DNA of 64,000 bases, taken from NCBI GenBank assembly GCA_963921425.1, contig OY992832.1, positions 10,224,749 to 10,288,748 of the forward strand. The letters are read 5' to 3'. A program made the position numbers and the translations under genes. Within the stretch, counting starts at the first letter, position 1; every line of letters starts with the position of its first letter. Positions 40,482 to 52,453 of this stretch are shown here, one piece after another. The notes beneath the pieces are model-generated. The model was not told where the DNA came from and made no database searches. It saw only the letters and a list, made by a program, of their open reading frames with translations. This DNA comes from Dryas octopetala (lineage: Eukaryota; Streptophyta; Magnoliopsida; Rosales; Rosaceae).

Positions 40482-42181
40482 TCACCTTCTCCTATTGTCC
40501 CGATAAGAACCCTCACTTTCTTTATCCTTTAAGAAGCTTAGAAAGAGAAGAAAACCAAAAAAGGCGAAGCCTCCTGACCAGTTGCCTCCACCACCACCTC
40601 CACCGCCACCACCACCTCCACCATCATTAGGTGGTAAATCAGGCCCATTATCATCTAGCTGTGGGGACTTCTCCTTGCCTGTAATTTCGTTCAACTGTTA
40701 TATGATTTCTGACATTACCTCAGAATTTCAAGAAGAAAAATTGAAAATGCAAAACAACATGTGGGTTCCAAGAGAATTTCAAATAATTATCAGCTATTAA
40801 GACGTTGATAGAGAGGGCTATAGAAGAAAAAAAAAATAAAACAAAAATGCTAGACACTCATCTCCCAGGTTTCAAAACGAGTTTTTTTCACAGCATATAA
40901 GCAATTAACACCAACTAGTCGCTCTTACCAGGAAGATGTGTAATTGTTGGAGACTCGCGTAGAACAGTTTGGGTTTGCTCTGCACCCATTGTGGCATTCT
41001 GCAAAAATAAAAGAGAAATTAAGATTCTGTTTCCCCTTTTGTTCCTCAATGGAGGAAGTTAGGGATCAATTTAAAAGGAGACAACAAAAAAGTTATTACT
41101 CCATCAATTAACTATATATTTAAGGGTGATGCAGAAATATAAAGTTCAAAAAAAGTTACAATATAACTATGATTGCATAATTTCTCTGCCAAAATGAGCA
41201 TTAGAAGAATTTGAAGAGAAAGAAAACACAAGAAAAGAAAAAGGAACCAGATGATCAATTGATTTAAGTGTCAAATTCCAGGCATATTGATTAAGTTAAA
41301 AGAATTTTTTAAAAAGACACCCATATCTTCCGTCCAACTCTTTTTCGGAGGGATGAAATGGGAAATGCATTGGCTTACATACAAAGTCACCATTCTCATA
41401 ATTCAAATGAATGGGTTTACTGATAATTAATCAAAAATGACTTCAAATGAACCATGATTTAAAATTGCTACAGGAGAGAAATCTAAGAGATAATGTTCCC
41501 GCATGCAACAGATATTCTGTCACCATACAAAGACAAGGAAATCAGGTAAAAATGATACAACAGGTGCAAAAAAAAAAAAAAACTAACCAAAGCAGCAGCA
41601 CATATTACAGAAGCAGACTGCATTCGACTAGACCCGGTGATTGGTTTTCTTCTCTCAAGAAGTGAAAATCGTGCACCAAGCCCCACTGGTCCCATCCGAA
41701 GCTTTGCCATTCTTCCATCAACCCATCTTGGACCAGACCCAGAAAGCACAACCTGCCCACAGCAATGACCCGGAAGTGCTACTCGCCCACGGAATTGACC
41801 CACTGTATCCACCGTATACAAAGAAAGATGATAACCGTCATATATCCTAAAACTCAAAACCCAAATATCATCAAACTGAAAATCATAATAAAACAAAATT
41901 CCAACCACCAACACAGTTATGGGCCTTATGGAAGAAGTTCTTCCAAGAGACTTTTTGTTGGATAAAATTCCGCAGTCATGAGCATGTAATTGCATTCAAC
42001 AGAAAACTCAAACTCACATTTCCTACAACCTAAATTAGGTAAAAAAGCATATTCCCATTTCGCAAATATTTAACACAATCTAATATAAACTGAATCACAG
42101 GAATTTAGCAATGGATACACATACAATACCTGGTGGCAATAGAGTTGGCTTAATTGAACTTGCAGCAGTCAACATTGGCAT
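40482..42181 (-). CDS. Glycine-rich plastid protein, YELLOW LEAF 1-like
   Basis: Predicted 177-residue protein in four exons: 42181-42130, 41802-41588, 40998-40929 and 40678-40482. The N-terminus (MPMLTAASSIKPTLLPPVGQF) and the next 80 residues are basic and Ser/Gly/Arg-rich like a chloroplast transit region. Conserved features are LRMGPVGLGARFSLLERRK, then TQTVLRESPTITHLPGKEKSP, QLDDNGPDLPPND, a run of thirteen glycines, and a hydrophobic segment NWSGGFAFFGFLLFLSFLKD that is probably one membrane helix. This order matches the family annotated as YELLOW LEAF 1, needed for chloroplast ATP synthase assembly in rice; I make that link from recall of the C-terminal motif. MPM has two in-frame starts (42181 and 42175). 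Confidence 0.8.
40587..40625 (-). repeat. Trinucleotide-type repeat coding for the poly-glycine run
   Basis: Plus strand reads as a CCACCT/CCGCCA-like run; on the coding strand it encodes 13 consecutive glycines just before the predicted membrane helix. Confidence 0.9.
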
Positions 42182-43566
42182 ATTGATGATAAAGATCAAC
42201 TGAAAAACACAACTCTTTGCGCATTATGACCACAAAACAATAAAAACATCCACATATAAATATGGAAGGCAAATTATGAGGAAAAATATATCCATTGAAA
42301 CCCAAATTCCAAATTTCTTTTCTTTTGGGTGGTATTTGTCAGAATCAAATGTCCTTACCAGAGAAAGACTCCTCCTTTGAACCTCAACAGCTACTGCAAA
42401 GCCAGAATCAGCGAACACTTTTGAAGGGTATAGTTATCAACTTATCACTGCAAAGCCTTAACCCTGATAGTCTGCATGTCCAAAATTTAAGGAAATTTTG
42501 ATGATGTTTGTGGGGGTGGAGGTGGAGAGGTTGAGGACTTGAGGGTGGGTTTATTTCGTTGAGTAACGCCAATTGAAGGCGGTGAGCACGCCCGCAATGC
42601 GAACGGACCAAACGGTGTCGTTTTGTGTTTGGTGTTTTACGGCTTTGCCCTTGTTACTGTGAATGGGCCAATGGGACAGCTGGACTGGGCCTAAGCCCAC
42701 AACAAGGCCGACATTCGCTCCAATGTGTTTCTAAAAATACACCCAACAATTTAATTACTACACAGTCTACACCCAGCCCCAAAAAGAGAATTCCAATTTT
42801 ACCATGTGTACTGATAATTTCTAACGGCCATGACATGAAAATTGCTTTTATGAACTTATGACAAGTTGCTATGTAGATTGATGGGAATAAACTGCTTCAA
42901 TTTTTTGAAAGTAAATATAAGATACAAAGAAGTTATTCGCCTTGTATTTTTTTTCAATATTAGAGATATTTTCAGTTCAAATATCTTATTTTAAAGATGA
43001 AAATAAAGTAAAATTGAGACTAAATATTCATATGTCTTCTTTTAATCATGGATAGTTTCTGGCTAAATGGAACATGGAGCTTTTATAACGCATTTATGGC
43101 ATGTTTGAGTAGGGATGTTGAAATTCTTCAATCCAATCCGTCAAAGTTTCGTCAGTTTTGACGAATTCATATACTTTTCAATGTATTATTTATTCATCAA
43201 AAACAAAATTGAACAAGACATGATCCATTATATATAAATAATAGATTGATAGACTGCCTTACTTCAAATTCATTATATGAGAGGAAATTATGAATACAAT
43301 AACAATTACCAAACCAATAACACTACATACATGATACATCAAAAGTAAATGTCTATCAAAATTTAACATACCAACCAATATTACACGACCGTATTTGAGA
43401 TTTTAAAAAGGTAACAATGAGATGAAAAACGAAGGCATTAAAAGTAATTAACAAACACCTTTATGTGATATCAGTTGGTATCTAAAATGTAGCATTATTT
43501 TTGTGAGACAAGATGCCATACACACACTCAGTCTCTCTCAACGTTGCATGAAACCCCAAGTGTAAT
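42182..43566. other. Intergenic, promoter of the YELLOW LEAF 1-like gene
   Basis: The 5' UTR and promoter of the gene to the left are followed by AT-rich sequence. No gene seen. Confidence 0.65.
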
Positions 43567-43908
43567 TTATGAAGGGATGGTATCGAGCTTGGACAGAGTC
43601 ATTAATGGAACTGGATTTTTCCGGGTCAATTCGGAGAGGTTGGAGCCAACGGAGCCTCCGGCGCGGTGGAGGCCCCCGCCAACACTCGAGTTTCTGTGGT
43701 GTCTGCAGCGGAAGGATCCAACATGGGTGGTGGGGGAGCAGAGGCAGTTCTTCCACTTTGGTTTTGCAGCATCTGATGAAGGTGTTGGTGAGGTAAGCAT
43801 GTGAGAATGCTTCTTGAAATCTTCAATGCTAAATTCTGGGACTGGTATGGTTAGGTTTGGACCCTTGATCCACGGGCTTCGGGGTTTCTGCTCCACCTTT
43901 TCAGCCAT
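43567..43908 (-). CDS. Small serine-rich-like plant protein
   Basis: Single-exon gene of 113 residues starting MAEKVEQKPRSPWIKGP. I know it only as a plant family often labelled serine-rich protein-like. The recognisable part is CLCSPTTHVGSFRCRHHR followed by RAGGSVGSNLSEL near the C-terminus; this Cys/His-rich core recurs in many angiosperm proteins of unknown function. No signal peptide or membrane segment. The start is the first ATG of the frame; the codons before it begin with TTG. Function unknown. Confidence 0.75.
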   Translation of the reverse strand: MAEKVEQKPRSPWIKGPNLTIPVPEFSIEDFKKHSHMLTSPTPSSDAAKPKWKNCLCSPTTHVGSFRCRHHRNSSVGGGLHRAGGSVGSNLSELTRKNPVPLMTLSKLDTIPS

Positions 43909-45316
43909 ATTCTTCTCTCTGTCCAAACTTTAACAACAAACACAAACAATAACATTAGCCACTAATTCAAGAATAGTCATAGAATCCCCCATACAAATTT
44001 GAATCCCAAATATAATGTCACAATAGATGATGGCATTGGAGGTCTTGAACAAAAGAGGAAGAAAAAAATACCCAAAAGTTGATATTAGAAAACTTTGACA
44101 ATGAAATTATGTTACCTGGAGAATACTTGGAAATGGCAGAATTTCTCCCCCAATTGCCAGCAATGGTTTCTCTGGCTTCTAGCAAGGAGAAGGGTGAGAT
44201 GGTCAGGAATGTCTAACACATTTATCTTCCTGTCCACACCCCCTTAACACAAAGAGGAAAATATCTTAAAAAGAAATATCAACCAATTTTGACATCAGTA
44301 ACTTCTAGCTGATTTTTTGGTTTCTAGTTGCAGATTTGTGGTAAATCCTTAGTCAGAAGTTTGTAGCCACTAATTTCCATTATTTGGGCATCTCTTATAT
44401 TTTTGTTCCATTTAATTAAAACCACCCCCTACTTGTCCAAGAATAACAGCATTCTAAGCCAAAATTACCATTGGCTAATACACTTGTACAACTCAATATT
44501 ATTGTCAATAAAAGTAGACAATCTTCATTCCATTCCAAAATTAACCAAAATAGTTTCTAATTCTCACTATTTCTAGAAGGAAAAAAAGAGAGGAAGAAGA
44601 TTAAAAAAACCCTGAATCTATTAATAAAACTCATAATTAAACAGAAGAAGCTAAATTATTAATGTCAAAATTTTAAACATCGAAACTCTTTAGCACTGAA
44701 TACGGAATTTTCAGTGTTGAAATCTTAAGTGCTGAATTAATTTTGCAAATGAAACTTAAGTACAAATTTTGATTCTTTGACCGAAAAAAAAAACTACAAA
44801 TTTTGATTAATAGCTGCAGATAATTATAATAACATATTTTGATTAATAGTTGGGTGTTTCTCTAATGGTGACAGTGAAAGTCTGATGGTAGTAGTGCGTA
44901 TGCGTGCTAACCATGGCTTAACTTGTGTAGGCCTTTATTTACCAGTCACTCCATTATTAAAGTCGTGATATGTATCTACTTTTTAATTTTAGAGCACAAT
45001 AGAAAATACAATGTTAATATTATAGAACAATAGAAAAGTACAATGAGCACACAGTATATAGGCCTAAATTCATTTTTGGCCAAAAAACTGAAATCAATTT
45101 TACAATTTTAAACTACAAAATATCAAATAGTCACCAAAAACTTGCAAAGTTTGGGCTAACCAATTGAGCAGGTCAGTTTTTCATGGGAGAGCCAAATCAG
45201 AACCAAAAGAGATGGGATACGAATACATTATGATCTTTCTTTATTTTTCCTTCTCGCTGTCCTTTGTTAGAACCAAATAGTCACTTATGCTCTGTTCTTT
45301 TGCTTTGTCTCTGTCC
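43909..45316. other. Intergenic region
   Basis: Promoter of the small protein gene and 3' flank of FPS. It holds one poly(A) micro-insertion at 44775-44794 (separate entry). No gene seen. Confidence 0.65.
44761..44808 (+). mobile_element. Micro-insertion with poly(A) tail and 14 bp target-site duplication
   Basis: Direct repeat TACAAATTTTGATT at 44761-44774 and 44795-44808 flanks a 20-base insert, CTTTGACCG plus a run of A and a final C. The structure fits target-primed reverse transcription of almost only a tail. Confidence 0.6.
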
Positions 45317-48285
45317 CTACTTCTGCCTCTTGTAGATCTTTGCCAGGAATGATTTCAACACTGCCTGTACCGCTTTGCTTGAATGAGCTTCAATGGATTT
45401 TATAAGTTTCTGGTAACTGTTGCTCTCATACTCAGCAAATACACCCTGCAGACCCCAAATTTAATGTAACAATGTTAAAAATGATTTGTTCTAACTCCAG
45501 AGACATGCACAGGAAGCAAACCCTTGATAGAATGCAAAATGATTCCCATGCTTAACGCCTTGGGGGAAGAAAGGGAAGAAACAAAAACACAGAAAATGTA
45601 AACCAGAAAGAGAAGGCAGGGAGAGTAACCTCAAGATCAATGACTTTATATAGCTCCTTTACTTTTGCAATACATGCTTGGTCATCTTTCCCATAGTTCT
45701 CCTGGTAACATAACACAAACATAGAAAAATGTGGTCAATAACTATAATACAGGGACATAGTATACAATATGTAGGAAAATGATTTTTCTTGCTTACATGT
45801 AATAATTTATTTTGTTCCTCATTGGAAATTTCTAGTGCTTTCACAACCAACCAAGAGCACTTGAAGTCTTGAATATCTGTCCCAACCTAATATTTTAAAT
45901 GACTGAGGATTAGGACTCTCAAAACTCTATGATGGTAGGGAATTGCATGATCAAAGGCCAAATGAATATAGCTTTGACAACATACCTTGCCGATCACTTC
46001 AGGCTCACCAAAACAATCCAAATAATCATCCTACAAAATACATTGGCGTATCATTTAGAACAAAATAAAAGATTAAACCAAAATACTAAGGCAACAGAGA
46101 TGTATGCTTGTTTGATTGCTGAGAAGTCATAGGAAGGAAGAAACAATTGGTGGTCATAGATCTTTTATTAGATCTTTTATTAGTCCTTGGAGCTGTAGTT
46201 GTGGCATTAACACAGGAGGATTTCTTGGTCTTCCTACAGTCTATCACAGGAGGATTTCTCTGTAAAATTAACAATTACCTGTACTTGAAAATAGTTTCCC
46301 ATCTCAATAAGAATATTCTTCACATCAACGTGGCTTTCAAGATCTTCGCCTGCCATTAGCAACGCACATGCTACCTGATTGCATAGATTGATCACAAGCA
46401 AGATATGTCAAAGAATATTCACTAAACCCTGGCATGAACAAGGAAAAAAATCACTCTTCTCTGAAGAGGTATTCAGTTATGAATGCATAAAAAAGAATTT
46501 GTACTCACTGGAAGGTAAAATGAGTAATAAGCAGTTTTGTACTGAACAATGCGGCGGTGACTGCATGATAACACAACCATTTGAGCGTTATAAACAGGAA
46601 AAGGAAATAAATTTAATTGAAACCAATTGTATTAAATCTAAACCATCTCAATTTTCACTTACAGTGCCAATGAGTACTTTGATAGATATTTCTCTCCTTC
46701 ATGAGTGGTAATTAAATCTATCATTTGTCCATGGGCTGTTTGAAATTCCACCTGCATATGAATGTTGATGATTGATACATGGTTAAAAGGAAAAAAGCAA
46801 CTTAGTGGCCCTGGTCTAAAGTCTATGTAACGAAAACCTTACCTCATTAAATAAATCCAGCAGATCCACATAGTAAGGCTTTCCCTTAAAATGCTTTTTG
46901 AGAATTCTTGGGATTTGGTTGCGAAGTATTATGCCATCATTCGCAGCAATCATGCCAATCTAGGATTAACAATTATGGAAATTAGCATTTTCAAAGCAAA
47001 AGAGAATTGCACAGGGAAAAGGTTCACTCTCATTAGAGGCTCATACCTTTGGGAGTCTGAACCAGCAGGGCTGACCCCTACGTGTATGAGAGCCATCCAT
47101 GATATCATCGAGTACGAGAAAATATGCTTGAAGCTGCAAAACGCAATGAAAAGGGTCAAAATTACATTGCAACAGAGCAGAGGTGTGGTAAGCATACCGA
47201 TTGATATTGCAAAAACAGCAGGAGTTATTTTGTAGCCATACCCATTCAATACACCAACCAAGTGCACTTGCTTGAAAAACTTCATCATCTGTTAATTCCT
47301 TTCCTTCCTTAAGTAATTTTAAGCTGTCAACGACAGATAGACCGCGATTCAGCTTTCCTGCCAACAAAATAAGTAGTATGAGCAGAAGCTCTATCACAGA
47401 AAGGTCAAAGATGCATTGGAAATTGTAACATTTCTATCAACACCTCCTGGCACATTGTAGTCCAGCATCTGCAAACAAAAAGGCACACAAAGATTCAATT
47501 ATGATGCACAAATATCAGGAAAATTGAGCATAAACTTGTGCCATTATATAGTGCACAAAAAAAAAAAAATTATGCACATGGGCCTTCAAAACCATATCTG
47601 TGCGCACAAGGACATAACCCAAGTTCTATTGGAACTAATACAAACCCACACAGACACACGTACAAAACATGTGCATGCTATATACATGGGCTTATTCTAT
47701 ATTTACAACTGCTATTTTGGTTGCATTTTCAACATGCACAACTCATATGGAAGATAAATAAATCGTGTATATGTGCAACTAGAAAAGTCTATACGAAAAC
47801 CATGTATATGCATGCTATAAAAGTTCAGGCAAGGCCATATTAAAAAAAAAAAAAATCAAAGCTTTCAGCCCACTTTGGACTTCCCAATCATCCCAATACC
47901 AACATTCTTATAAAAATCTTTTATCTCACCCATCTAAGTCTAACAAAAGTATCCCATCAAACTTCACAGCCAAAAATAAATTTGCCTCAATCCGAATAAT
48001 TTAAGAAAAATATTCCTTCGAAAAGCCAAACAACACACAAGAAAAAAAACTTGAAAACTTGAAACTAAAACTGAATGTAACAGTAACAGCACAAGTATAA
48101 AATAGTCAATCTTTGAAAGCTACGCACATTGAGATTACAAAGACAATAATGAATCGAGGGAGAGATGGAAATACCCGGTCGACCCATTGACGAGAAGCGT
48201 CGGTGAATTCGAAAGCAGGGTCATTGAGGAGCTCCGATTTCAAAACTGAGTACACCTCCAAGAACTTGGACCTTGAAACGCTCAT
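45317..48285 (-). CDS. FPS: Farnesyl diphosphate synthase
   Basis: Makes farnesyl diphosphate from IPP and DMAPP in the cytosolic mevalonate pathway, feeding sterols, sesquiterpenes and protein prenylation. Twelve exons: 48285-48175, 47468-47444, 47357-47242, 47133-47047, 46959-46843, 46751-46663, 46560-46509, 46374-46279, 46030-45986, 45886-45797, 45701-45630 and 45445-45317. They join to 342 residues, the standard plant FPS length. The first Asp-rich motif is [18 protein letters not shown], the second [12 protein letters not shown]. Also present are [40 protein letters not shown] and the C-terminal AKIYKRQK. Two bulky residues (YF) precede the first DDxxD, as in type I eukaryotic FPS. There is no organelle extension, so this is the short cytosolic form. 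The leader is CT-rich on the coding strand. Confidence 0.98.
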
Positions 48286-48302
48286 TTTTTTCACACACAA
48301 CA

Positions 48303-48423
48303 CTTGAGAGAGAGCGAGAGAGAGAGCGAGAGAGAGAGAGAGATAGAGAGAGAGAATATGATGCGAACTGCGATGGAAACAATGTGAGCTTTAAACGCGA
48401 ATAGAGTAAAAGAGAGAGAGCGT
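48303..48423. repeat. (AG)n-rich tract in the FPS 5' leader
   Basis: Interrupted AG repeats at 48303-48356 and 48410-48421, immediately upstream of the FPS ATG (so CT-rich in the transcript). Such tracts are common in plant leaders. Confidence 0.85.
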
Positions 48424-48839
48424 TTAAATAATGAAATAGTAGCCGCTAGTTTTGAACGAGTGAAGAAGGAAGCAGAGTTAGGCTGACTGACTCACTTGGT
48501 GGTGTAATTAGTCCACAAAGTCAGATCTGGTGTTCTACTTAACCACAAAAGCTCCGATATTCCTCTTATGGTGACCCACAATCTCAGATATCTGCCGTCT
48601 CACACAGGCTGTTATAGTGACGTGGTATTAATATTATATCATATAAACTAATCTCAAATTTCAACGTCCTAAACCTCTTTTCTCATGTTATGTTACGCCA
48701 CTATAACAGAAATAAAGTAAAGGAGTTTTTCTCCTACTTCATAGTTCTACACCAACCATGTTTGACTACTTCCTTTAATTCTAAACCATAATCTCAAAAT
48801 CAAAAGCTGTTTTTTTTTTAAACCATTGGATTATCCCAA

Positions 48840-48925
48840 GTGGTGGGGGTGGATGAGGTAGGGTGGGATAGTAGGGGTTATTATTAGACTAGATTCATGG
48901 TTCGATTTCCTCCAATATAACAAAA
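48840..48925 (+). repeat. SINE-like repeat, copy 1
   Basis: Ends GGTTCGATTTCCTCCAATAT followed by AAC and a run of A. GGTTCGATTTC resembles a tRNA-type B box. A related copy lies at 50441-50526. Boundaries and target-site duplication are not clear. Confidence 0.4.
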
Positions 48926-49018
48926 AAAAAATTTTTTTTTTCTATTTCAATCAAATATTAAATTCAAATTTATAAGTTTATAAGTTATAACAAATAATTT
49001 TTTAATTAAAAATTAAAA

Positions 49019-49667
49019 GGACTGCTATTTGTAAAAATCATCTAATGTGAAATGACCAAGAAGGACATAAAATAAAAAAATAAAAAAAATAAAAAACTTG
49101 AGCCAACTTTAGCCACCCTGCCACCAACCTCGTCGCCGGCGGTCAACCCCACACTGTCGTCGGTCGACTCTTCTCCTCCTCCCTCTCTCTTCTCATATTT
49201 CTCTATCTCTTTTCTCCCTCTTTTTCTTTCTCTTTTTCTCTTTTTCTCTTTTTCTCTTTTTCTCTTTTTCTCTTTTCTTTCTCTTTCTCTCTCTTTGCAC
49301 TCAATTTATCAGAAGTAAAGGGAGTGCGAAGAGAGAGGAAGGAAAGAGAGATAAAAAGAAAGAAAAGAGGGAAAGAGAAAGAGAAAGAGTGGCATGAAGT
49401 GTGTCGCGGTGTGGGTCTGACGCTGGTGATAATGACGATGGTGGGGTGGGTGGAGGCCACCTTGTTCGGATCGCAGAGGCTGGTTTCAGCCTTTTTTTTG
49501 TCTACTTACAAATTCTATTTTTAAAAATTATTTTAAGTGGGGATATTTTTAGAAATTTGAAGGTATGTATAGAGAAATTGTTTAAAAATTAAAGTAACAT
49601 TGATGTGTAGTGAGTAAAGGGTTTGACTTGTGAGGTGATAAAAACAAGGGTATGCATATAGCAGCCC
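49019..49667. mobile_element. Fold-back DNA element with GGRCTGCTAT termini
   Basis: Left end GGACTGCTATTTG and right end (reverse complement) GGGCTGCTATATG; the next bases on both sides include TTTTTATCA/TAAAAATCA-like sequence. Inside, a pyrimidine-rich arm (49180-49306) faces a purine-rich arm (49321-49392) around a 15-20 base loop near 49302-49325, with TTTGCACTC facing GAGTGCGAA. Such ends recur in plant Mutator-like elements. No target-site duplication could be fixed in the A-rich flanks. Confidence 0.55.
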
Positions 49668-50440
49668 TATCAAAAAATTAATTTTCACCAATTCAACCTA
49701 ACATAGATAAGAGCATTTACCCTACAATCGAAATACCGACTTAGAATCCCTCCCCACCCAATATCATTTGTTTAAAAGAAAATCTAAATTGGATAATCTA
49801 AGTATATTCCTTTTGAAAACCAATTTATTCCTTATCAAAAAATTGGAAAACATAATTTTGATCTTTTATTGTATTTGTGAAAAAGACATCAAGGCCATCG
49901 ATAATTTCTATATTTGATCGAAAAAAGAAGAAAGAGACAAATTGGGGGGACAAGAGTAACATAATATAACATTTTTTGTGACTCTTAATAATATAACATT
50001 TTTTGTGACTTGTAATGCTAAGTTTGCTAACCAAGAGTCCAATACGGAGTGCCAAGTGACTTTGGGCATCTCACCAACCTCAGGTACTGCGTCAATTGTC
50101 AGAGTATGGGAGATTGGGAGCCATATCTTTCTGCCACGTCATTAAGTCAACAGTTTACATTCTTTCCATCCAAAACGGCGCCGTATCTATAGTTGATTTG
50201 CATGGGCTCAAATTCCGACCCAGTTTGAATAGGGTAAAATAAGGACTACGCTGACTCCGGCCCATAATGATACTGGGCTTGACCATCCGCCATGACTCAC
50301 TCTCTTTAACCAAGCCTGACCCGTCTACATATATGATGCTGGGCTTTACTATCCGCCTGGGTTCGAACTTGGCAATTTGTTTGTCATTTGCTATTGAATA
50401 TTTAAATTTTGGAAGTCTTGAGGTTAGTCTATTTGGTCAG

Positions 50441-50526
50441 AAATGGTGGTTGGTGGAGTGATGCTCTAATGGGTAGGATTATATTAGGTTAGGGATTTGA
50501 TTTCCTCCAATGTAACAAAAAAATAA
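50441..50526 (+). repeat. SINE-like repeat, copy 2
   Basis: Shares GATTTCCTCCAATRTAACAA plus an A-rich tail, and TGGTGG/TAGG-rich sequence upstream, with the copy at 48840-48925. Confidence 0.4.
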
Positions 50527-50889
50527 TAATAATTTGGAATTTCAAAATCAATATTAGAGCACAACAAAAGTACAATATAATAAAGCAAATTTGTTAGATA
50601 TATATCATATTACAAAGGTTGATGCATTATTTAGTCCATATATATATGTGTGTACATGTATTCTACATATTAATGACATTCTAAAGAATATGTGTTTTGG
50701 GTACAAGTAGGGGAGAATCATTCTCTTGCTGTTTGTATATTCAAAGATTATAAAACTTTGGTATGGTTTGGTTACTGGTGAGCAATAAACTCACTCGAGT
50801 AACCATGTAAAATCACACACAAAAAACAAAAAGAAAATAAAAAGAAAAATTTTAAAAAATAGCCTCAGCCAAATTGCTGTCCTGTGTTC

Positions 50890-52453
50890 CTATCTCCGTA
50901 GTTCTTGCTTACAAAGAGGACAACAAGATATAATCCTAAGCCACTGATCCACACACTTGAGGTGAAACATATGGGAACATGGCAACTGCCTCACTTCTTC
51001 CTTGTCGCTATATTTGGCCAGGCATATACAGCACTCCTGTCAATAAAAGCAAAAGAGACAAATTAATGGGCTGTATATGGTTATTGGCCAAAAAAAATGG
51101 GCTGTATATGGTTGTAGGACATTATTTTCTTGACATTTTACATGTTAGATAATTATTAGACTCCAAAAGTATAACTGAGCACAGTTCTACTCTTTTCATG
51201 AAAAGACACATTACAAATAAGTGGGCAGGGAGTCAAGGATTTGGATTCAAAAATCTTACCAGACCCTAAAACTTTAGCTGTTAAGAAATAGACCAACAAT
51301 GTATATATTGGACAGTTAAGACTTAGAAGAGAAACGGAGATCTAGTAAGTGAAAAATCCCAAGCAGGACACATATGACATATCTATATAACAAGACCAAA
51401 TTAGATTTGTATTATAGTATTGACTTACTGGATCTTCATTTGCAAGGTCAGAACTGCAATCACTTCCAAGCTCTACTTTGGTGTTAACTTCTTTGTATCT
51501 CCAGCTGGGAAGCTGAGAGATTTGGTCATCAGATGCTCCTCTATCAATGGACCCCATGTTCATGTTGTATCCAAGCAGGCTGCTAACTAGGGGTACACAG
51601 CAACATAGCAGCACAAACAGTAGGAAGGGAAAAGAGTAGCTGATGGCATTCCAAGCAAGCAGAGAGATGCAGAGCACATGGAGTTTTGGGGCTCCAGGAA
51701 AAGAACTGAAGCGAGAATCAAACACCCAAACATTACCCATTACAAACCATATTGCAAAGAACAGCTCAAGCGAGGTTCTACACCTGTTCATCAAATGTGT
51801 GATCCTGTATGTATATATATACACCAGATATCAAACTCTGAGATGTACAAAAATCCATATAAAAATACAGACCCAAATTTTTCATAGTCTGCAATGATTA
51901 ATCACAACCATAATAACTAAAAGGAAGTAATTGAGGGGTATAAAAAGTACCTGGATTCTTCAGTGTTTCTCTGCTGTTCCATATTAGAGAGGTTGAAACC
52001 ATCTCCTTGAGTCAGATAAAGTAGCCTGTAACGCCCAAAGAGTACCAGCAAATTGAGAATACAGCCAACCTCATACCCAACAATCCAAATTCTCATAGGC
52101 CACATTGGCTTCTCCTTCTTTGAAACAGCCAAAGTAACTGTTGTGATGCTTATTTGAACAACCAAAGCTATAAATTCCAGCATCATCCAAGTGCTGGAAT
52201 TGAAAGGGTTTGACCCAAGATCAGACCTTGATCCATTTTGGTAGTGGAACACTCTCCTTAAGAAGGTGAACCACCTTGCTCTAGATATTCTCATAGCCAT
52301 TCTCATCAAGAATGAAGAAGGAGGAGCTCTGGAGGGCCTGTTCCTGACAACACTAATAGCCGTACGATCATCTCCTGGAGAACTTGATGAAAATGAAACC
52401 GCACTGCCAGAGTTACACATGGACACTGGTGGATAAAGGTAACGGGTATTCAT
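50890..52453 (-). CDS. Membrane-bound RING-H2 E3 ubiquitin ligase (At4g11680-like)
   Basis: Predicted 334-residue E3 ligase in three exons: 52453-51951, 51783-51429 and 51036-50890. A soluble N-terminal part rich in Ser and Arg (FSSSSPGDDRT, RNRPSRAPPSSF) is followed by about four hydrophobic segments: WMMLEFIALVVQISITTVTL, MRIWIVGYEVGCILNLLVL, LELFFAIWFVMGNVWVF and a long one around LHVLCISLLAWNAISYSFPF plus LLFVLLCCCVPLV. The C-terminal RING-H2 finger is complete: CCICLAKYSDKEEV, then LPCSHMFHLKCVDQWL and CCPLCKQELRR, giving C-x2-C, C-x-H-x2-H-x2-C and C-x2-C. The start is the first ATG of the frame; codons before it begin with GTG. A 5' UTR intron is possible because the leader region extends to about 53.2 kb. 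Confidence 0.92.
51065..51113 (+). mobile_element. Micro-insertion TTGGCC plus poly(A) with 18 bp target-site duplication
   Basis: AATGGGCTGTATATGGTT at 51065-51082 is repeated exactly at 51096-51113, around the 13-base insert ATTGGCCAAAAAA. It lies in the last intron of the RING-H2 gene. Confidence 0.65.

Larger units (their letters stand above)
48286..50889. other. Intergenic region with transposon-like DNA
   Basis: FPS promoter, two short related SINE-like repeats, and a fold-back element between 49019 and 49667 (separate entries). No host gene seen. Confidence 0.6.

Noticed and set aside
49203..49460. Lys/Glu/Arg-rich frame
   Set aside because: Translation of the CT/GA hairpin of the fold-back element.
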